A stretch of DNA of 64,000 nucleotides from contig NZ_JAWUDN010000001.1 of NCBI RefSeq assembly GCF_044430645.1, positions 620,001 through 684,000 of the forward strand, read 5' to 3'. This DNA is from Ewingella allii (lineage in GTDB: Bacteria > Pseudomonadota > Gammaproteobacteria > Enterobacterales > Enterobacteriaceae). Shown here piece after piece: positions 1 to 7,710 of this stretch (position 1 is the stretch's first letter; each line of letters opens with the position of its first letter). The notes below the pieces were generated by a model. It was not told the DNA's origin and made no database searches. It saw only the letters and a list, made by a program, of their open reading frames with translations. Both the position numbers and the translations under genes were made by a program.

Positions 1-976
1 CACCACCTCTTCCGAGAACCGTGAGTATTGCATCAAACCGATGAACTGCCCAGGCCACGTGCAGATCTTCAACCAAGGTTTGAAATCCTACCGCGACCTG
101 CCATTGCGTATGGCTGAGTTCGGTAGCTGTCACCGTAATGAGCCATCTGGCGCATTGCACGGCCTGATGCGCGTTCGTGGCTTTACTCAGGATGATGCGC
201 ACATCTTCTGTACTGAAGAGCAGGTCCGTGACGAAGTAAACAGCTGTATTCGCATGGTTTACGACATGTACAGCACTTTTGGTTTCGAAAAGATTGTGGT
301 GAAACTTTCCACCCGTCCTGAGAAGCGCATCGGTACTGACGAAATGTGGACTAAAGCCGAGGATGACTTGGCTGCTGCACTGACTGAAAACAAGATTGAA
401 TTCGAATATCAACCGGGCGAAGGCGCGTTTTATGGTCCGAAAATTGAATTCACCTTGCATGATTGTTTGGATCGTGCGTGGCAGTGTGGTACCGTGCAAC
501 TCGACTTTTCATTACCGGGTCGCTTGAACGCGTCTTACATCGGCGAAAGCAACGATCGTCAAGTGCCAGTAATGATTCACCGAGCAATTTTGGGCTCTAT
601 GGAACGCTTCATCGGTATTCTTACCGAAGAGTATGCAGGTTTCTTCCCAACGTGGATTGCTCCGGTTCAGGTAGTGGTAATGAATATTACCGATACACAA
701 GCTGCCTATGTCGAAGAATTAACTAAAAAACTGCAAGATGCAGGCATTCGCGTTAAAGCCGACTTGAGAAATGAGAAGATTGGCTTTAAAATTCGCGAAC
801 ACACGCTACGCCGTGTCCCTTATATGTTGGTTTGTGGCGATAAAGAGGTCGAAGCAGGCAAAGTTGCCGTTCGTACCCGCCGCGGAAAAGACTTGGGAAG
901 CATGGACGTTAGCGAAGTCGTTGACAAACTGCTGGCGGAAATCCGCAGCAGAAGTCTTCATCAACTGGAGGAATAA
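1..976 (+). CDS. thrS: Threonine-tRNA ligase, C-terminal half (5' truncated by window edge)
   Basis: Cytoplasmic class II synthetase that charges tRNA-Thr. The reading frame is open from base 2, so 324 of the family's roughly 640 residues are visible. The zinc-binding Cys lies in the PMNCPGH stretch at the start. Class II motif 2 follows (FGSCHRNEPSGALHG, then RVRGFTQDDAH), and motif 3 is in the RQVPVMIHRAILGSMERF region. The last ~100 residues form the anticodon-binding domain. The N-terminal TGS and editing domains lie outside the window. The stop codon is 3 nt before the infC start, as in the E. coli thrS-infC operon. Identification is certain; only the missing 5' part is unknown. Confidence 0.98.
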   Translation, partial: TTSSENREYCIKPMNCPGHVQIFNQGLKSYRDLPLRMAEFGSCHRNEPSGALHGLMRVRGFTQDDAHIFCTEEQVRDEVNSCIRMVYDMYSTFGFEKIVVKLSTRPEKRIGTDEMWTKAEDDLAAALTENKIEFEYQPGEGAFYGPKIEFTLHDCLDRAWQCGTVQLDFSLPGRLNASYIGESNDRQVPVMIHRAILGSMERFIGILTEEYAGFFPTWIAPVQVVVMNITDTQAAYVEELTKKLQDAGIRVKADLRNEKIGFKIREHTLRRVPYMLVCGDKEVEAGKVAVRTRRGKDLGSMDVSEVVDKLLAEIRSRSLHQLEE

Positions 977-979
977 AGT

Positions 980-1531
980 ATTAAAGGCGGAAAACGAGTT
1001 CAACCGGCGCGTCCTAATCGCATTAACAAAGAGATTCGCGCGCAAGAAGTTCGCCTCACCGGCGTCGATGGCGAGCAGATTGGTATTGTCAGTCTGAATG
1101 AAGCTCTTGAAAAAGCTGAGGAAGCGGGCGTCGATTTAGTAGAAATCAGTCCGAATGCCGAACCGCCAGTTTGTCGAATCATGGATTACGGCAAATTCCT
1201 CTACGAGAAGAGCAAGTCGACCAAAGAGCAGAAGAAGAAGCAAAAAGTTATTCAGGTTAAGGAAATCAAATTCCGACCTGGTACCGATGATGGCGACTAT
1301 CAGGTCAAACTACGCAACCTGATTCGCTTTCTGGAAGATGGCGATAAAGCCAAAATCACCCTGCGGTTCCGTGGGCGTGAGATGGCGCACCAACAGATCG
1401 GTATGGAAGTGCTTAACCGCGTCCGTAAAGACCTGTGTGAAGATTCTGAATTGGCCGTTGTCGAATCCTTCCCTACGAAGATCGAAGGCCGTCAGATGAT
1501 CATGGTGCTCGCACCTAAGAAGAAACAGTAA
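980..1531 (+). CDS. infC: Translation initiation factor IF-3, AUU start codon
   Basis: Binds the 30S subunit, proofreads initiator tRNA and start codon, and prevents early 50S joining. The protein is 183 aa. The start is ATT at 980, giving an IKGGKRV N-terminus like E. coli IF-3. A GGAGG Shine-Dalgarno at 967-971 inside the end of thrS supports it. The only downstream ATG (1181) would delete the whole N-terminal domain. The rare AUU codon is the known basis of IF-3 autoregulation in enterobacteria. The C-terminal domain carries FRGREMAHQQIGMEVLNRV and ends in APKKKQ. Compared with E. coli (180 aa) there is a three-residue insertion near RKDLCEDSELAVV. It is followed by rpmI and rplT. Confidence 0.97.
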   Translation: MKGGKRVQPARPNRINKEIRAQEVRLTGVDGEQIGIVSLNEALEKAEEAGVDLVEISPNAEPPVCRIMDYGKFLYEKSKSTKEQKKKQKVIQVKEIKFRPGTDDGDYQVKLRNLIRFLEDGDKAKITLRFRGREMAHQQIGMEVLNRVRKDLCEDSELAVVESFPTKIEGRQMIMVLAPKKKQ

Positions 1532-1549
1532 GGCTTCCAAGTAACTTCC

Positions 1550-1575
1550 CCCGCGCAGTGCTTGCGCTGCGTGGG
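1550..1575 (+). promoter_or_regulatory. Stable hairpin in infC-rpmI leader, candidate L20 autoregulatory element
   Basis: A 9-bp stem (1550-1558 with 1567-1575, one G-U pair) with an 8-nt loop lies between infC and rpmI. In E. coli this interval holds the RNA structures to which ribosomal protein L20 binds to repress rpmI-rplT translation. Position and strength of the stem fit that role. The long-range pseudoknot partner was not traced, so the function is inferred. There is no U tract, so it does not look like a terminator. Confidence 0.5.
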
Positions 1576-1627
1576 TTTAGTTCGCCTTTCTGATTCATGT
1601 AATTAACAATGCGAAGTGGAATTTAAA

Positions 1628-1825
1628 ATGCCAAAGATCAAAACAGTACGTGGCGCCGCTAAACGCTTCAAAAAAACCGCTAACGGTGGTTTTAAGCGTA
1701 AGCACGCTAACCTGCGTCATATTCTGACCAAAAAAGCTACTAAGCGTAAACGTCACTTGCGTCCAAAAGGCCTGGTATCCAAGAACGATTTGGGTCTGGT
1801 CTCTGCATGTCTGCCGTACGCATAA
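1628..1825 (+). CDS. rpmI: 50S ribosomal protein L35
   Basis: Small, very basic large-subunit protein of 65 aa, the usual family length. It begins MPKIKTVRGAAKRFKK and ends LVSACLPYA, typical of enterobacterial L35. An in-frame ATG four codons upstream (1616) exists, but the MPKIKT start is the family start, so 1628 is preferred. It lies between infC and rplT and is expected to be translationally coupled to rplT and repressed by L20 through the leader upstream. Confidence 0.97.
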   Translation: MPKIKTVRGAAKRFKKTANGGFKRKHANLRHILTKKATKRKRHLRPKGLVSKNDLGLVSACLPYA

Positions 1826-1865
1826 ATACACTTTTTTTAATCAAGAATAATACTCAGGAGAGCAT

Positions 1866-2222
1866 ATGGCTCGCGTAAAACGTGGTGTGATTGCACGTGC
1901 ACGTCACAAGAAAATTTTAAAGCAGGCGAAAGGTTACTACGGTGCCCGTTCGCGCGTATATCGTGTTGCATTCCAGGCTGTTATCAAAGCTGGTCAATAC
2001 GCTTACCGTGACCGTCGTCAAAAGAAACGTCAGTTCCGTCAGCTGTGGATCGCGCGTATCAACGCAGCAGCTCGTCAGAACGACATGTCTTACAGCAAAT
2101 TCATTAACGGCTTGAAAAAAGCTTCTATTGAAATTGACCGTAAGATTTTGGCTGATATCGCAGTTTTCGATAAGTTCGCGTTCAGCGCACTGGTAGAAAA
2201 AGCGAAAGCAGCTCTGGCGTAA
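1866..2222 (+). CDS. rplT: 50S ribosomal protein L20
   Basis: Early-assembly 23S rRNA-binding protein of 118 aa, identical in length to E. coli L20. The basic N-terminal extension (MARVKRGVIARARHKKILK) and globular C-terminal part are both present. A Shine-Dalgarno (AGGAGAG) sits just upstream of the ATG. L20 also represses its own operon in E. coli by binding the infC-rpmI leader. The gene is followed directly by a strong terminator and then by the separately controlled pheM-pheST-ihfA unit. Confidence 0.98.
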   Translation: MARVKRGVIARARHKKILKQAKGYYGARSRVYRVAFQAVIKAGQYAYRDRRQKKRQFRQLWIARINAAARQNDMSYSKFINGLKKASIEIDRKILADIAVFDKFAFSALVEKAKAALA

Positions 2223-2233
2223 GTCAGCTAAAA

Positions 2234-2258
2234 AGAGGGAGCTTGCTCCCTCTTTTTT
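2234..2258 (+). terminator. Rho-independent terminator after rplT
   Basis: A 9-bp GC-rich inverted repeat (AGAGGGAGC with GCTCCCTCT) is followed by six T residues, 11 nt after the rplT stop. It ends the thrS-infC-rpmI-rplT transcript. Confidence 0.9.
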
Positions 2259-2336
2259 GTTTATAATCAGTCAAGTTGTCATCTCACAGTGTGGCATTAA
2301 CTCCAGAAAACTGAGCATCAACAAGGTAACGCAAGC

Positions 2337-2381
2337 ATGAACACTGCTATTTTCCGTTTCTTTTTTTACTTTAGCGCCTGA
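2337..2381 (+). CDS. pheM: pheST leader peptide
   Basis: A 14-codon open frame encodes [14 protein letters not shown], five of whose residues are phenylalanine. E. coli PheM is [14 protein letters not shown], so identity is clear. Ribosome stalling at the Phe codons when charged tRNA-Phe is scarce switches the downstream attenuator, which matches supply of PheRS to need. Spacing to the attenuator terminator (2429) and to pheS (2557) follows the E. coli arrangement. Confidence 0.93.
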   Translation: [14 protein letters not shown]

Positions 2382-2428
2382 TTCAGGAAGGCTTTCGCGC
2401 GTAAGAGAAGAAACGAAAAGTAGCGCCT

Positions 2429-2453
2429 AAGCCTCCCTCGTGGAGGCTTTTTT
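2429..2453 (+). terminator. pheST attenuator terminator
   Basis: An inverted repeat AAGCCTCC/GGAGGCTT with a short loop and six T residues sits about 50 nt after the pheM stop and 100 nt before pheS. It is the terminator conformation of the phenylalanine-tRNA-controlled attenuator. The competing antiterminator helix was not drawn out. Confidence 0.85.
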
Positions 2454-2556
2454 GTATCTGTTCTTTATTTACTAAGGTTCAGGGCTTAACGCGCGCCCCT
2501 GATAAATTACCGGTTATTTCACATCCGGCCATATAAGCCAGAAGAAGAGGAAAGCA

Positions 2557-3540
2557 ATGCCACATCTCGCAGAACTGGTCGCCAGTGCCAAGGCCGCCGT
2601 AGAGAGTGCTCAGGATATTGCCGCATTAGAAACAGTGCGCGTCGAATATTTGGGTAAGAAGGGCCATTTTACGCTCCAGATGAAAACGCTGAGCGAATTA
2701 CCTGCTGAAGAACGCCCAGCAGCAGGTGCAGTCATTAACCAGGCGAAGCAAGAAGTTCAGGAAGCGCTGAATGCGCGTAAGAACGAGCTTGAGTCAGCGG
2801 CGATGAACGCCCGTCTGGCAGAAGAAACCATCGACGTTTCACTGCCGGGCCGTCGTATCGAAAATGGCGGTTTACACCCAGTGACCCGCACCATTGACCG
2901 TATTGAAACTTTCTTTGGCGAGTTAGGTTTTTCGGTCGCCACCGGCCCTGAAATCGAAGATGACTATCACAACTTCGACGCCTTGAATATTCCAGGCCAC
3001 CACCCGGCGCGTGCCGACCATGACACCTTCTGGTTCGACGCTACCCGCCTGCTGCGCACCCAAACTTCTGGCGTACAAATTCGTACCATGAAAGGCCAGC
3101 AGCCGCCGATCCGCATTATTGCGCCGGGCCGCGTATATCGTAACGACTACGACCAGACTCACACCCCGATGTTCCACCAGATGGAAGGGCTGATCGTTGA
3201 TAAAGACATTAGCTTCAGCAACCTGAAAGGGACGCTGCACGACTTCCTGAATAACTTCTTTGAAGCTGATCTGCAGATTCGTTTCCGCCCGTCTTACTTC
3301 CCATTCACCGAGCCTTCCGCTGAAGTTGACGTCATGGGCAAAAACGGCAAATGGCTGGAAGTACTGGGTTGCGGGATGGTGCATCCAAACGTGCTGCGCA
3401 ACGTAGGTATCGATCCAGAAATCTATTCGGGCTTCGCATTCGGTATGGGCATGGAGCGTCTGACCATGCTGCGCTATGGCGTAACCGATTTGCGCGCTTT
3501 CTTCGAAAACGATCTGCGTTTCCTCAAACAGTTTAAGTAA
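2557..3540 (+). CDS. pheS: Phenylalanine-tRNA ligase alpha subunit
   Basis: Catalytic subunit of the (alpha-beta)2 class II PheRS. The 327-aa length equals the E. coli protein. The N-terminal coiled-coil arm (about residues 1-85, rich in A/E/K) is followed by the class II core: motif 1 near HPVTRTIDRIETFF, motif 2 with TSGVQIRTM and RVYRNDYDQTHTPMFHQ, and motif 3 in FAFGMGMERLTMLRYG. A purine-rich Shine-Dalgarno (AGAGGAA) precedes the ATG. pheT begins 14 nt later. Control is by the pheM attenuator upstream. Confidence 0.98.
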   Translation: MPHLAELVASAKAAVESAQDIAALETVRVEYLGKKGHFTLQMKTLSELPAEERPAAGAVINQAKQEVQEALNARKNELESAAMNARLAEETIDVSLPGRRIENGGLHPVTRTIDRIETFFGELGFSVATGPEIEDDYHNFDALNIPGHHPARADHDTFWFDATRLLRTQTSGVQIRTMKGQQPPIRIIAPGRVYRNDYDQTHTPMFHQMEGLIVDKDISFSNLKGTLHDFLNNFFEADLQIRFRPSYFPFTEPSAEVDVMGKNGKWLEVLGCGMVHPNVLRNVGIDPEIYSGFAFGMGMERLTMLRYGVTDLRAFFENDLRFLKQFK

Positions 3541-3554
3541 GGCGGGAATATCAC

Positions 3555-5942
3555 ATGAAATTCAGCGAACTTTGGTTGCGTGAATGGGTAAACCCAGCCA
3601 TCAGCAGCGAAGCATTATCCGACCAGATCACCATGGCCGGGCTAGAAGTCGACGGCGTTGAGCCTGTCGCCGGTGCCTTTAACGGCGTTGTCGTGGGTGA
3701 AGTGGTCGAGTGTGGCCAGCATCCTAACGCCGATAAACTGCGCGTGACAAAAGTAAACGTCGGCGGCGATCGCCTGCTAGACATCGTTTGTGGCGCCCCG
3801 AACTGCCGTCAGGGTCTGAAAGTTGCTGTAGCCACCGTCGGCGCGGTATTGCCGGGCGACTTCAAAATCAAAGCTGCGAAACTGCGCGGTGAGCCTTCAG
3901 AAGGCATGCTGTGCTCCTTCTCCGAGTTGGGCATTTCCGACGACCATGACGGCATCATTGAGCTGCCACTGGACGCGCCTATCGGTACTGACATCCGTGA
4001 ATTCCTCAAACTGGATGACAACACCATTGAAATCAGCGTGACCCCAAACCGTGCCGACTGTCTGGGCATCATCGGCGTGGCGCGCGACGTCGCGGTGATT
4101 AACCAGCTCGCTCTGACCGAGCCGGATATGTCGCCTGTGGCTGCCACCATCAGCGACGTGCTGCCAATTGACGTGCAGGCAACCGAAGCCTGCCCGCGCT
4201 ATCTTGGCCGCGTAGTTAAAGGCATTAATGTTAAAGCCGCTACGCCACTGTGGATGCGTGAAAAGCTGCGTCGTTGTGGCATTCGTTCCATTGACCCAGT
4301 GGTTGATATCACCAACTACGTGCTGCTGGAACTTGGCCAGCCAATGCACGCCTTCGACCTCAATCGCATTCAGGGCGGCATCGTTGTGCGTCTGGCGAAG
4401 AAAGATGAAGCGCTGACACTGCTTGATGGCACCGAAGCCAAGCTGAATGACGACACGCTGGTGATTGCTGACCACGAGAAAGCCTTAGCCATGGGCGGCA
4501 TTTTCGGTGGTGAGCACTCCGGTGTAAACGAAGAGACGCAGGACGTCCTGCTCGAAAGCGCCTTCTTCAACCCGCTGTCCATCACCGGCCGCGCCCGCCG
4601 TCAGGGTCTGCATACTGATGCATCCCATCGCTACGAGCGTGGTGTTGATCCACAGCTGCAATTCAAAGCCATGGCGCGCGCCACTGCGCTGCTGCTGGAG
4701 ATTTGTGGTGGTGAGGCTGGACCGGTTATCGATGTCACCTCTGAAAAAGACCTGCCAAAAGCGGCCACTATTGAGCTGCGTCGTGAAAAACTGGATCGCC
4801 TGATTGGTCATCACGTTGAAGACACACAGGTTACCGACATCCTGACTCGTCTTGGCTGCAAAGTAGAGCATCACGGCGCAAGCTGGACGGCGGTTGCGCC
4901 AAGCTGGCGTTTTGATATGCAAATCGAAGAAGATTTGGTCGAGGAAGTGGCCCGCGTGTATGGCTACAACAACATTCCTGACGTGCCGGTTAAGGCTAAT
5001 CTGGAAATGACCAAGCATCGCGAAGCCGATTTGTCCCTGAAGCGGGTGAAAAACCTGCTGGTGGATCGCGGTTTCCAGGAAGCGATCACCTACAGCTTCG
5101 TTGATCCGAAAATTCAGAATTTACTGCATCCGGGCGAAGAAGCCCTGATTCTGCCAAGCCCAATCTCGGTAGAAATGTCAGCCATGCGCCTTTCTCTGTG
5201 GACTGGCCTGCTGACTTCAGTGGTTTATAACCAGAATCGCCAGCAGAACCGCGTGCGTATTTTTGAAAGTGGCCTGCGCTTTGTTCCTGATACACAAGCT
5301 GATTTGGGTATCCGTCAGGACGTCATGCTGTCTGGTGTGATCGCAGGTAACAAAAATGAAGAGCATTGGGATCTGGCGCGTCAGGCGGTTGACTACTACG
5401 ATTTGAAAGGTGATCTTGAAGCGATTCTTGAGCTTACCGGCAAATTGGATGACGTTCAGTTTAAAGCTGAAGTGAATCCAGCACTGCATCCGGGACAGAG
5501 TGCAGCAATTTATTTACGCGGCGAACGTATTGGTTTTATTGGTGTAGTACACCCAGAGCTGGAACGTAAGCTGGATCTAAACGGTCGCACAGTGGTGTTC
5601 GAAATGCTGTGGAATAAGGTCGCAGACCGCGTGCTGCCTGATGCGAAGGAGGTTTCTCGCTTCCCAGCTAACCGTCGTGACATCGCTGTTGTCGTGGCTG
5701 AAAACGTTGCCGCAGACGATATTTTGGCAGAGTGTAAGAAAGTTGGCGCAAATCAGGTAGTTGGCGTAAACTTATTTGACGTGTACCGTGGGAAGGGCGT
5801 GACTGAAGGCTATAAAAGCTTGGCCATCAGTCTGGTATTGCAGGATACCGCTCGTACACTGGAAGAAGAGGAGATCGCCGCTACCGTTGCAAAATGCGTA
5901 GAGGCTCTAAAACAGCGATTCCAAGCATCCTTGAGGGATTGA
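3555..5942 (+). CDS. pheT: Phenylalanine-tRNA ligase beta subunit
   Basis: The 795-aa partner of PheS, carrying tRNA recognition and editing of misacylated Tyr-tRNA-Phe. The order of regions is typical: an EMAP-like tRNA-binding domain (residues about 40-150), B1/B5 domains, the B3/B4 editing domain with AMHAFDL and ERGVDP segments, the catalytic-like core, and a C-terminal ferredoxin-fold anticodon-binding domain (FPANRRDIAVVV onward). It follows pheS by 14 nt and ends 4 nt before ihfA, so the three genes form one transcription unit as in E. coli. Confidence 0.98.
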   Translation: MKFSELWLREWVNPAISSEALSDQITMAGLEVDGVEPVAGAFNGVVVGEVVECGQHPNADKLRVTKVNVGGDRLLDIVCGAPNCRQGLKVAVATVGAVLPGDFKIKAAKLRGEPSEGMLCSFSELGISDDHDGIIELPLDAPIGTDIREFLKLDDNTIEISVTPNRADCLGIIGVARDVAVINQLALTEPDMSPVAATISDVLPIDVQATEACPRYLGRVVKGINVKAATPLWMREKLRRCGIRSIDPVVDITNYVLLELGQPMHAFDLNRIQGGIVVRLAKKDEALTLLDGTEAKLNDDTLVIADHEKALAMGGIFGGEHSGVNEETQDVLLESAFFNPLSITGRARRQGLHTDASHRYERGVDPQLQFKAMARATALLLEICGGEAGPVIDVTSEKDLPKAATIELRREKLDRLIGHHVEDTQVTDILTRLGCKVEHHGASWTAVAPSWRFDMQIEEDLVEEVARVYGYNNIPDVPVKANLEMTKHREADLSLKRVKNLLVDRGFQEAITYSFVDPKIQNLLHPGEEALILPSPISVEMSAMRLSLWTGLLTSVVYNQNRQQNRVRIFESGLRFVPDTQADLGIRQDVMLSGVIAGNKNEEHWDLARQAVDYYDLKGDLEAILELTGKLDDVQFKAEVNPALHPGQSAAIYLRGERIGFIGVVHPELERKLDLNGRTVVFEMLWNKVADRVLPDAKEVSRFPANRRDIAVVVAENVAADDILAECKKVGANQVVGVNLFDVYRGKGVTEGYKSLAISLVLQDTARTLEEEEIAATVAKCVEALKQRFQASLRD

Positions 5943-5946
5943 ACCT

Positions 5947-6243
5947 ATGGCGCTTACTAAAGCTGAAATGTCAGAACACCTGTTTGAGAAGCTTGGGCTT
6001 AGCAAACGGGATGCCAAAGACCTGGTCGAACTGTTTTTCGAAGAAGTGCGTCGCGCTTTGGAGAATGGCGAACAAGTTAAATTGTCTGGTTTTGGCAATT
6101 TCGATCTGCGTGACAAAAACCAACGTCCGGGACGTAACCCGAAAACCGGCGAAGATATTCCTATCACGGCGCGCCGTGTGGTGACTTTCCGTCCGGGGCA
6201 GAAGTTGAAAAGCCGGGTTGAGAATGCCACTCCTAAAGAGTAA
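5947..6243 (+). CDS. ihfA: Integration host factor subunit alpha
   Basis: A 98-aa nucleoid protein that dimerises with IhfB, binds specific sites and bends DNA sharply. The beta-arm signature (GFGNFDLRDKNQRPGRNPKTGE, with the tip proline in RPGRNP) and the N-terminal MALTKAEMSEHLFEKLGLSKRDAK are diagnostic of the alpha rather than the beta subunit. It starts 4 nt after the pheT stop, so it is co-transcribed with pheST as in E. coli. A terminator follows at once. Confidence 0.97.
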   Translation: MALTKAEMSEHLFEKLGLSKRDAKDLVELFFEEVRRALENGEQVKLSGFGNFDLRDKNQRPGRNPKTGEDIPITARRVVTFRPGQKLKSRVENATPKE

Positions 6244-6254
6244 GTGAGTTGGAC

Positions 6255-6282
6255 AAAAAGGTCGCGAAAGCGGCCTTTTTTT
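6255..6282 (+). terminator. Rho-independent terminator after ihfA
   Basis: AAAAAGGTCGC and GCGGCCTTTTT pair around a GAAA loop (one G-U pair), with an uninterrupted T run. It closes the pheM-pheST-ihfA operon 11 nt after the ihfA stop. Confidence 0.88.
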
Positions 6283-6464
6283 TATGCTTTACCTGTCAAA
6301 GTCCACATCCTTCTTTTCCTGACTGCCATTTTTAAAGATTTTAATTAGAGTTTGAAAAAATAACGTTAAGAGGCTTTAGCCTTCAGGAATAGTCTGATAG
6401 ATTAATTTCATCGGTCTTGATCGTTTATTTAAATTTGTTTGCTGGTTGAAGAAATAAAAAATCA
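6283..6464. other. AT-rich spacer with no recognisable gene
   Basis: Together with the flanking terminators this makes a stretch of about 310 nt between ihfA and the small lipoprotein gene. It is AT-rich and holds no frame with coding character. I see no convincing promoter or repeat in it. Confidence 0.5.
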
Positions 6465-6492
6465 AACAAACAAAAAGGGACCGAAGTCCCTT
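6465..6492 (-). terminator. Terminator of the 44-aa lipoprotein gene
   Basis: Read on the minus strand, a 7-bp stem AAGGGAC/GTCCCTT closes on a UUCG tetraloop and is followed by a T-rich tract. It lies 64 nt downstream of the small lipoprotein stop codon. Its presence argues that the tiny gene is really transcribed. Confidence 0.8.
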
Positions 6493-6556
6493 GATGAAAA
6501 ATAATCATTGTGTTTTTTACTCATGCCAGTGAGTAATGACTTAATAAAAAATACTA

Positions 6557-6691
6557 CTAATAAGGATGCCCGTAGTAACCGCGATGATAACCACCATGGT
6601 AGCCGCCGTGGTCGTAAGGGCCGGGGAAGATGCAGCCGCTAAGGCTTATGACAACCAGAGTGATGCCAACGAAAGCTAATATTCTACGCAT
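6557..6691 (-). CDS. Small Gly/Tyr/His-rich lipoprotein (44 aa, unrecognised)
   Basis: The minus-strand frame encodes 44 residues. A basic start (MRR), a hydrophobic stretch and a lipobox LSGC (Cys20) predict a lipoprotein signal. The mature part is only about 25 residues, with HGGYHGGYHRGYYGHPY repeats at the end. A good Shine-Dalgarno (AGAGGA) stands 7 nt before the ATG, and a UUCG-loop terminator follows. These signals make it a credible gene despite its size. Mature Cys is followed by Ile, so no inner-membrane retention signal is seen and outer-membrane sorting is likely. Tyr/His-rich tails could bind metal, but function is unknown to me. Confidence 0.72.
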   Translation of the reverse strand: MRRILAFVGITLVVISLSGCIFPGPYDHGGYHGGYHRGYYGHPY

Positions 6692-6964
6692 GGAAATATC
6701 CTCTATCTGAATAAACGCTCTCAGTATAAATAGATAGTCATCAGATTGTTGTCAGGCTAACGTTAAGATCTGTTAAGGCCACTATAATATTTGTCGAGTT
6801 ATCCATGGGCGATTTAATGATTTATTTGCCGTGAGATACATTTGTTTTAATTGAGTAAGCAAGAAGAAAGTTAACCGCAAAACTCCTGTTATCCGATAGC
6901 CTAATTTATTCCCCTTGTTATAAGTTTTGCCCTGAGCACGACGCAAACTAATAAGGCGGATACC

Positions 6965-7336
6965 ATGAATAAATCATTCTTACTCTTATGCTGTGTACTG
7001 GCCTTACCCGTGGTTGCGCAGGCCAACGTGGTGGTTGATATCAACACGCCGGGGGTGACGCTGCACATTGGCGACCAAGACCATCGTGGATACTACTGGG
7101 ACGGCTACGACTGGCGAGCGCCTCAGTGGTGGCATGCTCATCAGGGGCATTATGTCGGCGAGCGTAACAATCGCGGGATGTACTGGCGCGGCGACCGTTG
7201 GCAGCCAGCACCGCCCCCGCCGCCAAGACCCGTTCACTATCAACACGGTCAGCCCTATGACCACGGCAGGCCGCATCCTGACGACCGTCGCGATGATAAT
7301 CATCAGCCACTTCCGCCACAGGGAGCTCGAGGTTAA
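6965..7336 (+). CDS. DUF2502 family secreted protein (YpeC/YncJ-like)
   Basis: A 123-aa protein with a clear Sec signal peptide (MNKSFLLLCCVLALPVVAQA) and predicted cleavage after AQA. The following IGDQDHRGYYWDGYDWR segment matches the GDRDxxGxYWDGxxWR core of DUF2502 proteins such as E. coli YpeC. The tail is low complexity, with a run of prolines and then H/D/R-rich sequence. The start is supported by AAGGCGGA upstream. It is transcribed away from the small lipoprotein gene and is likely monocistronic. Periplasmic location is inferred; the family has no well-established function. Confidence 0.8.
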   Translation: MNKSFLLLCCVLALPVVAQANVVVDINTPGVTLHIGDQDHRGYYWDGYDWRAPQWWHAHQGHYVGERNNRGMYWRGDRWQPAPPPPPRPVHYQHGQPYDHGRPHPDDRRDDNHQPLPPQGARG

Positions 7337-7348
7337 TCTCTCATCACT

Positions 7349-7371
7349 TAGCCGGTACGCGGTACCGGCTA
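7349..7371 (+). terminator. Hairpin after DUF2502 gene
   Basis: A perfect 10-bp stem (TAGCCGGTAC with GTACCGGCTA, 3-nt loop) lies 13 nt after the stop codon. The T runs begin about 10 nt further on, so it is a probable rather than classical terminator. Confidence 0.6.
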
Positions 7372-7710
7372 CAAAAGATGCTTTTTTGTGCTTTTTTCTC
7401 CCGTTTTTCCTCTCAAATCCCCGTTTTAATCCCTGAGTTATAAACCCTTTAAGGCCGCCATCTTGCTGATTGAAATGCCTTTTTATAGCCGTTGAATGGA
7501 CGCCTCAGCGCGTTATCAGATTTAACATGGTCAATTAACGGCCAATTTATTGATTCCTATGATAAAAATTATAAACAAACCTTAACAAAATAAATTATTG
7601 AGCCGAGGAGTAAAAAGCCATATATTGGCCGCGTTTTACACACTGTGATTAATTTTTTATTCATTTATTCAACTTTGGCGTTAGCGATAACCCCCAGTTG
7701 TAGGAGAGAT
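7372..7710. other. AT-rich promoter region upstream of dat-ddc
   Basis: About 340 nt without a gene. It becomes strongly AT-rich from 7530 onward and must contain the dat-ddc promoter. No -10/-35 pair is convincing enough to call, and no Fur, Cra or CRP-type box was seen. A Shine-Dalgarno (TAGGAGAG, 7701-7708) closes it. Confidence 0.5.
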
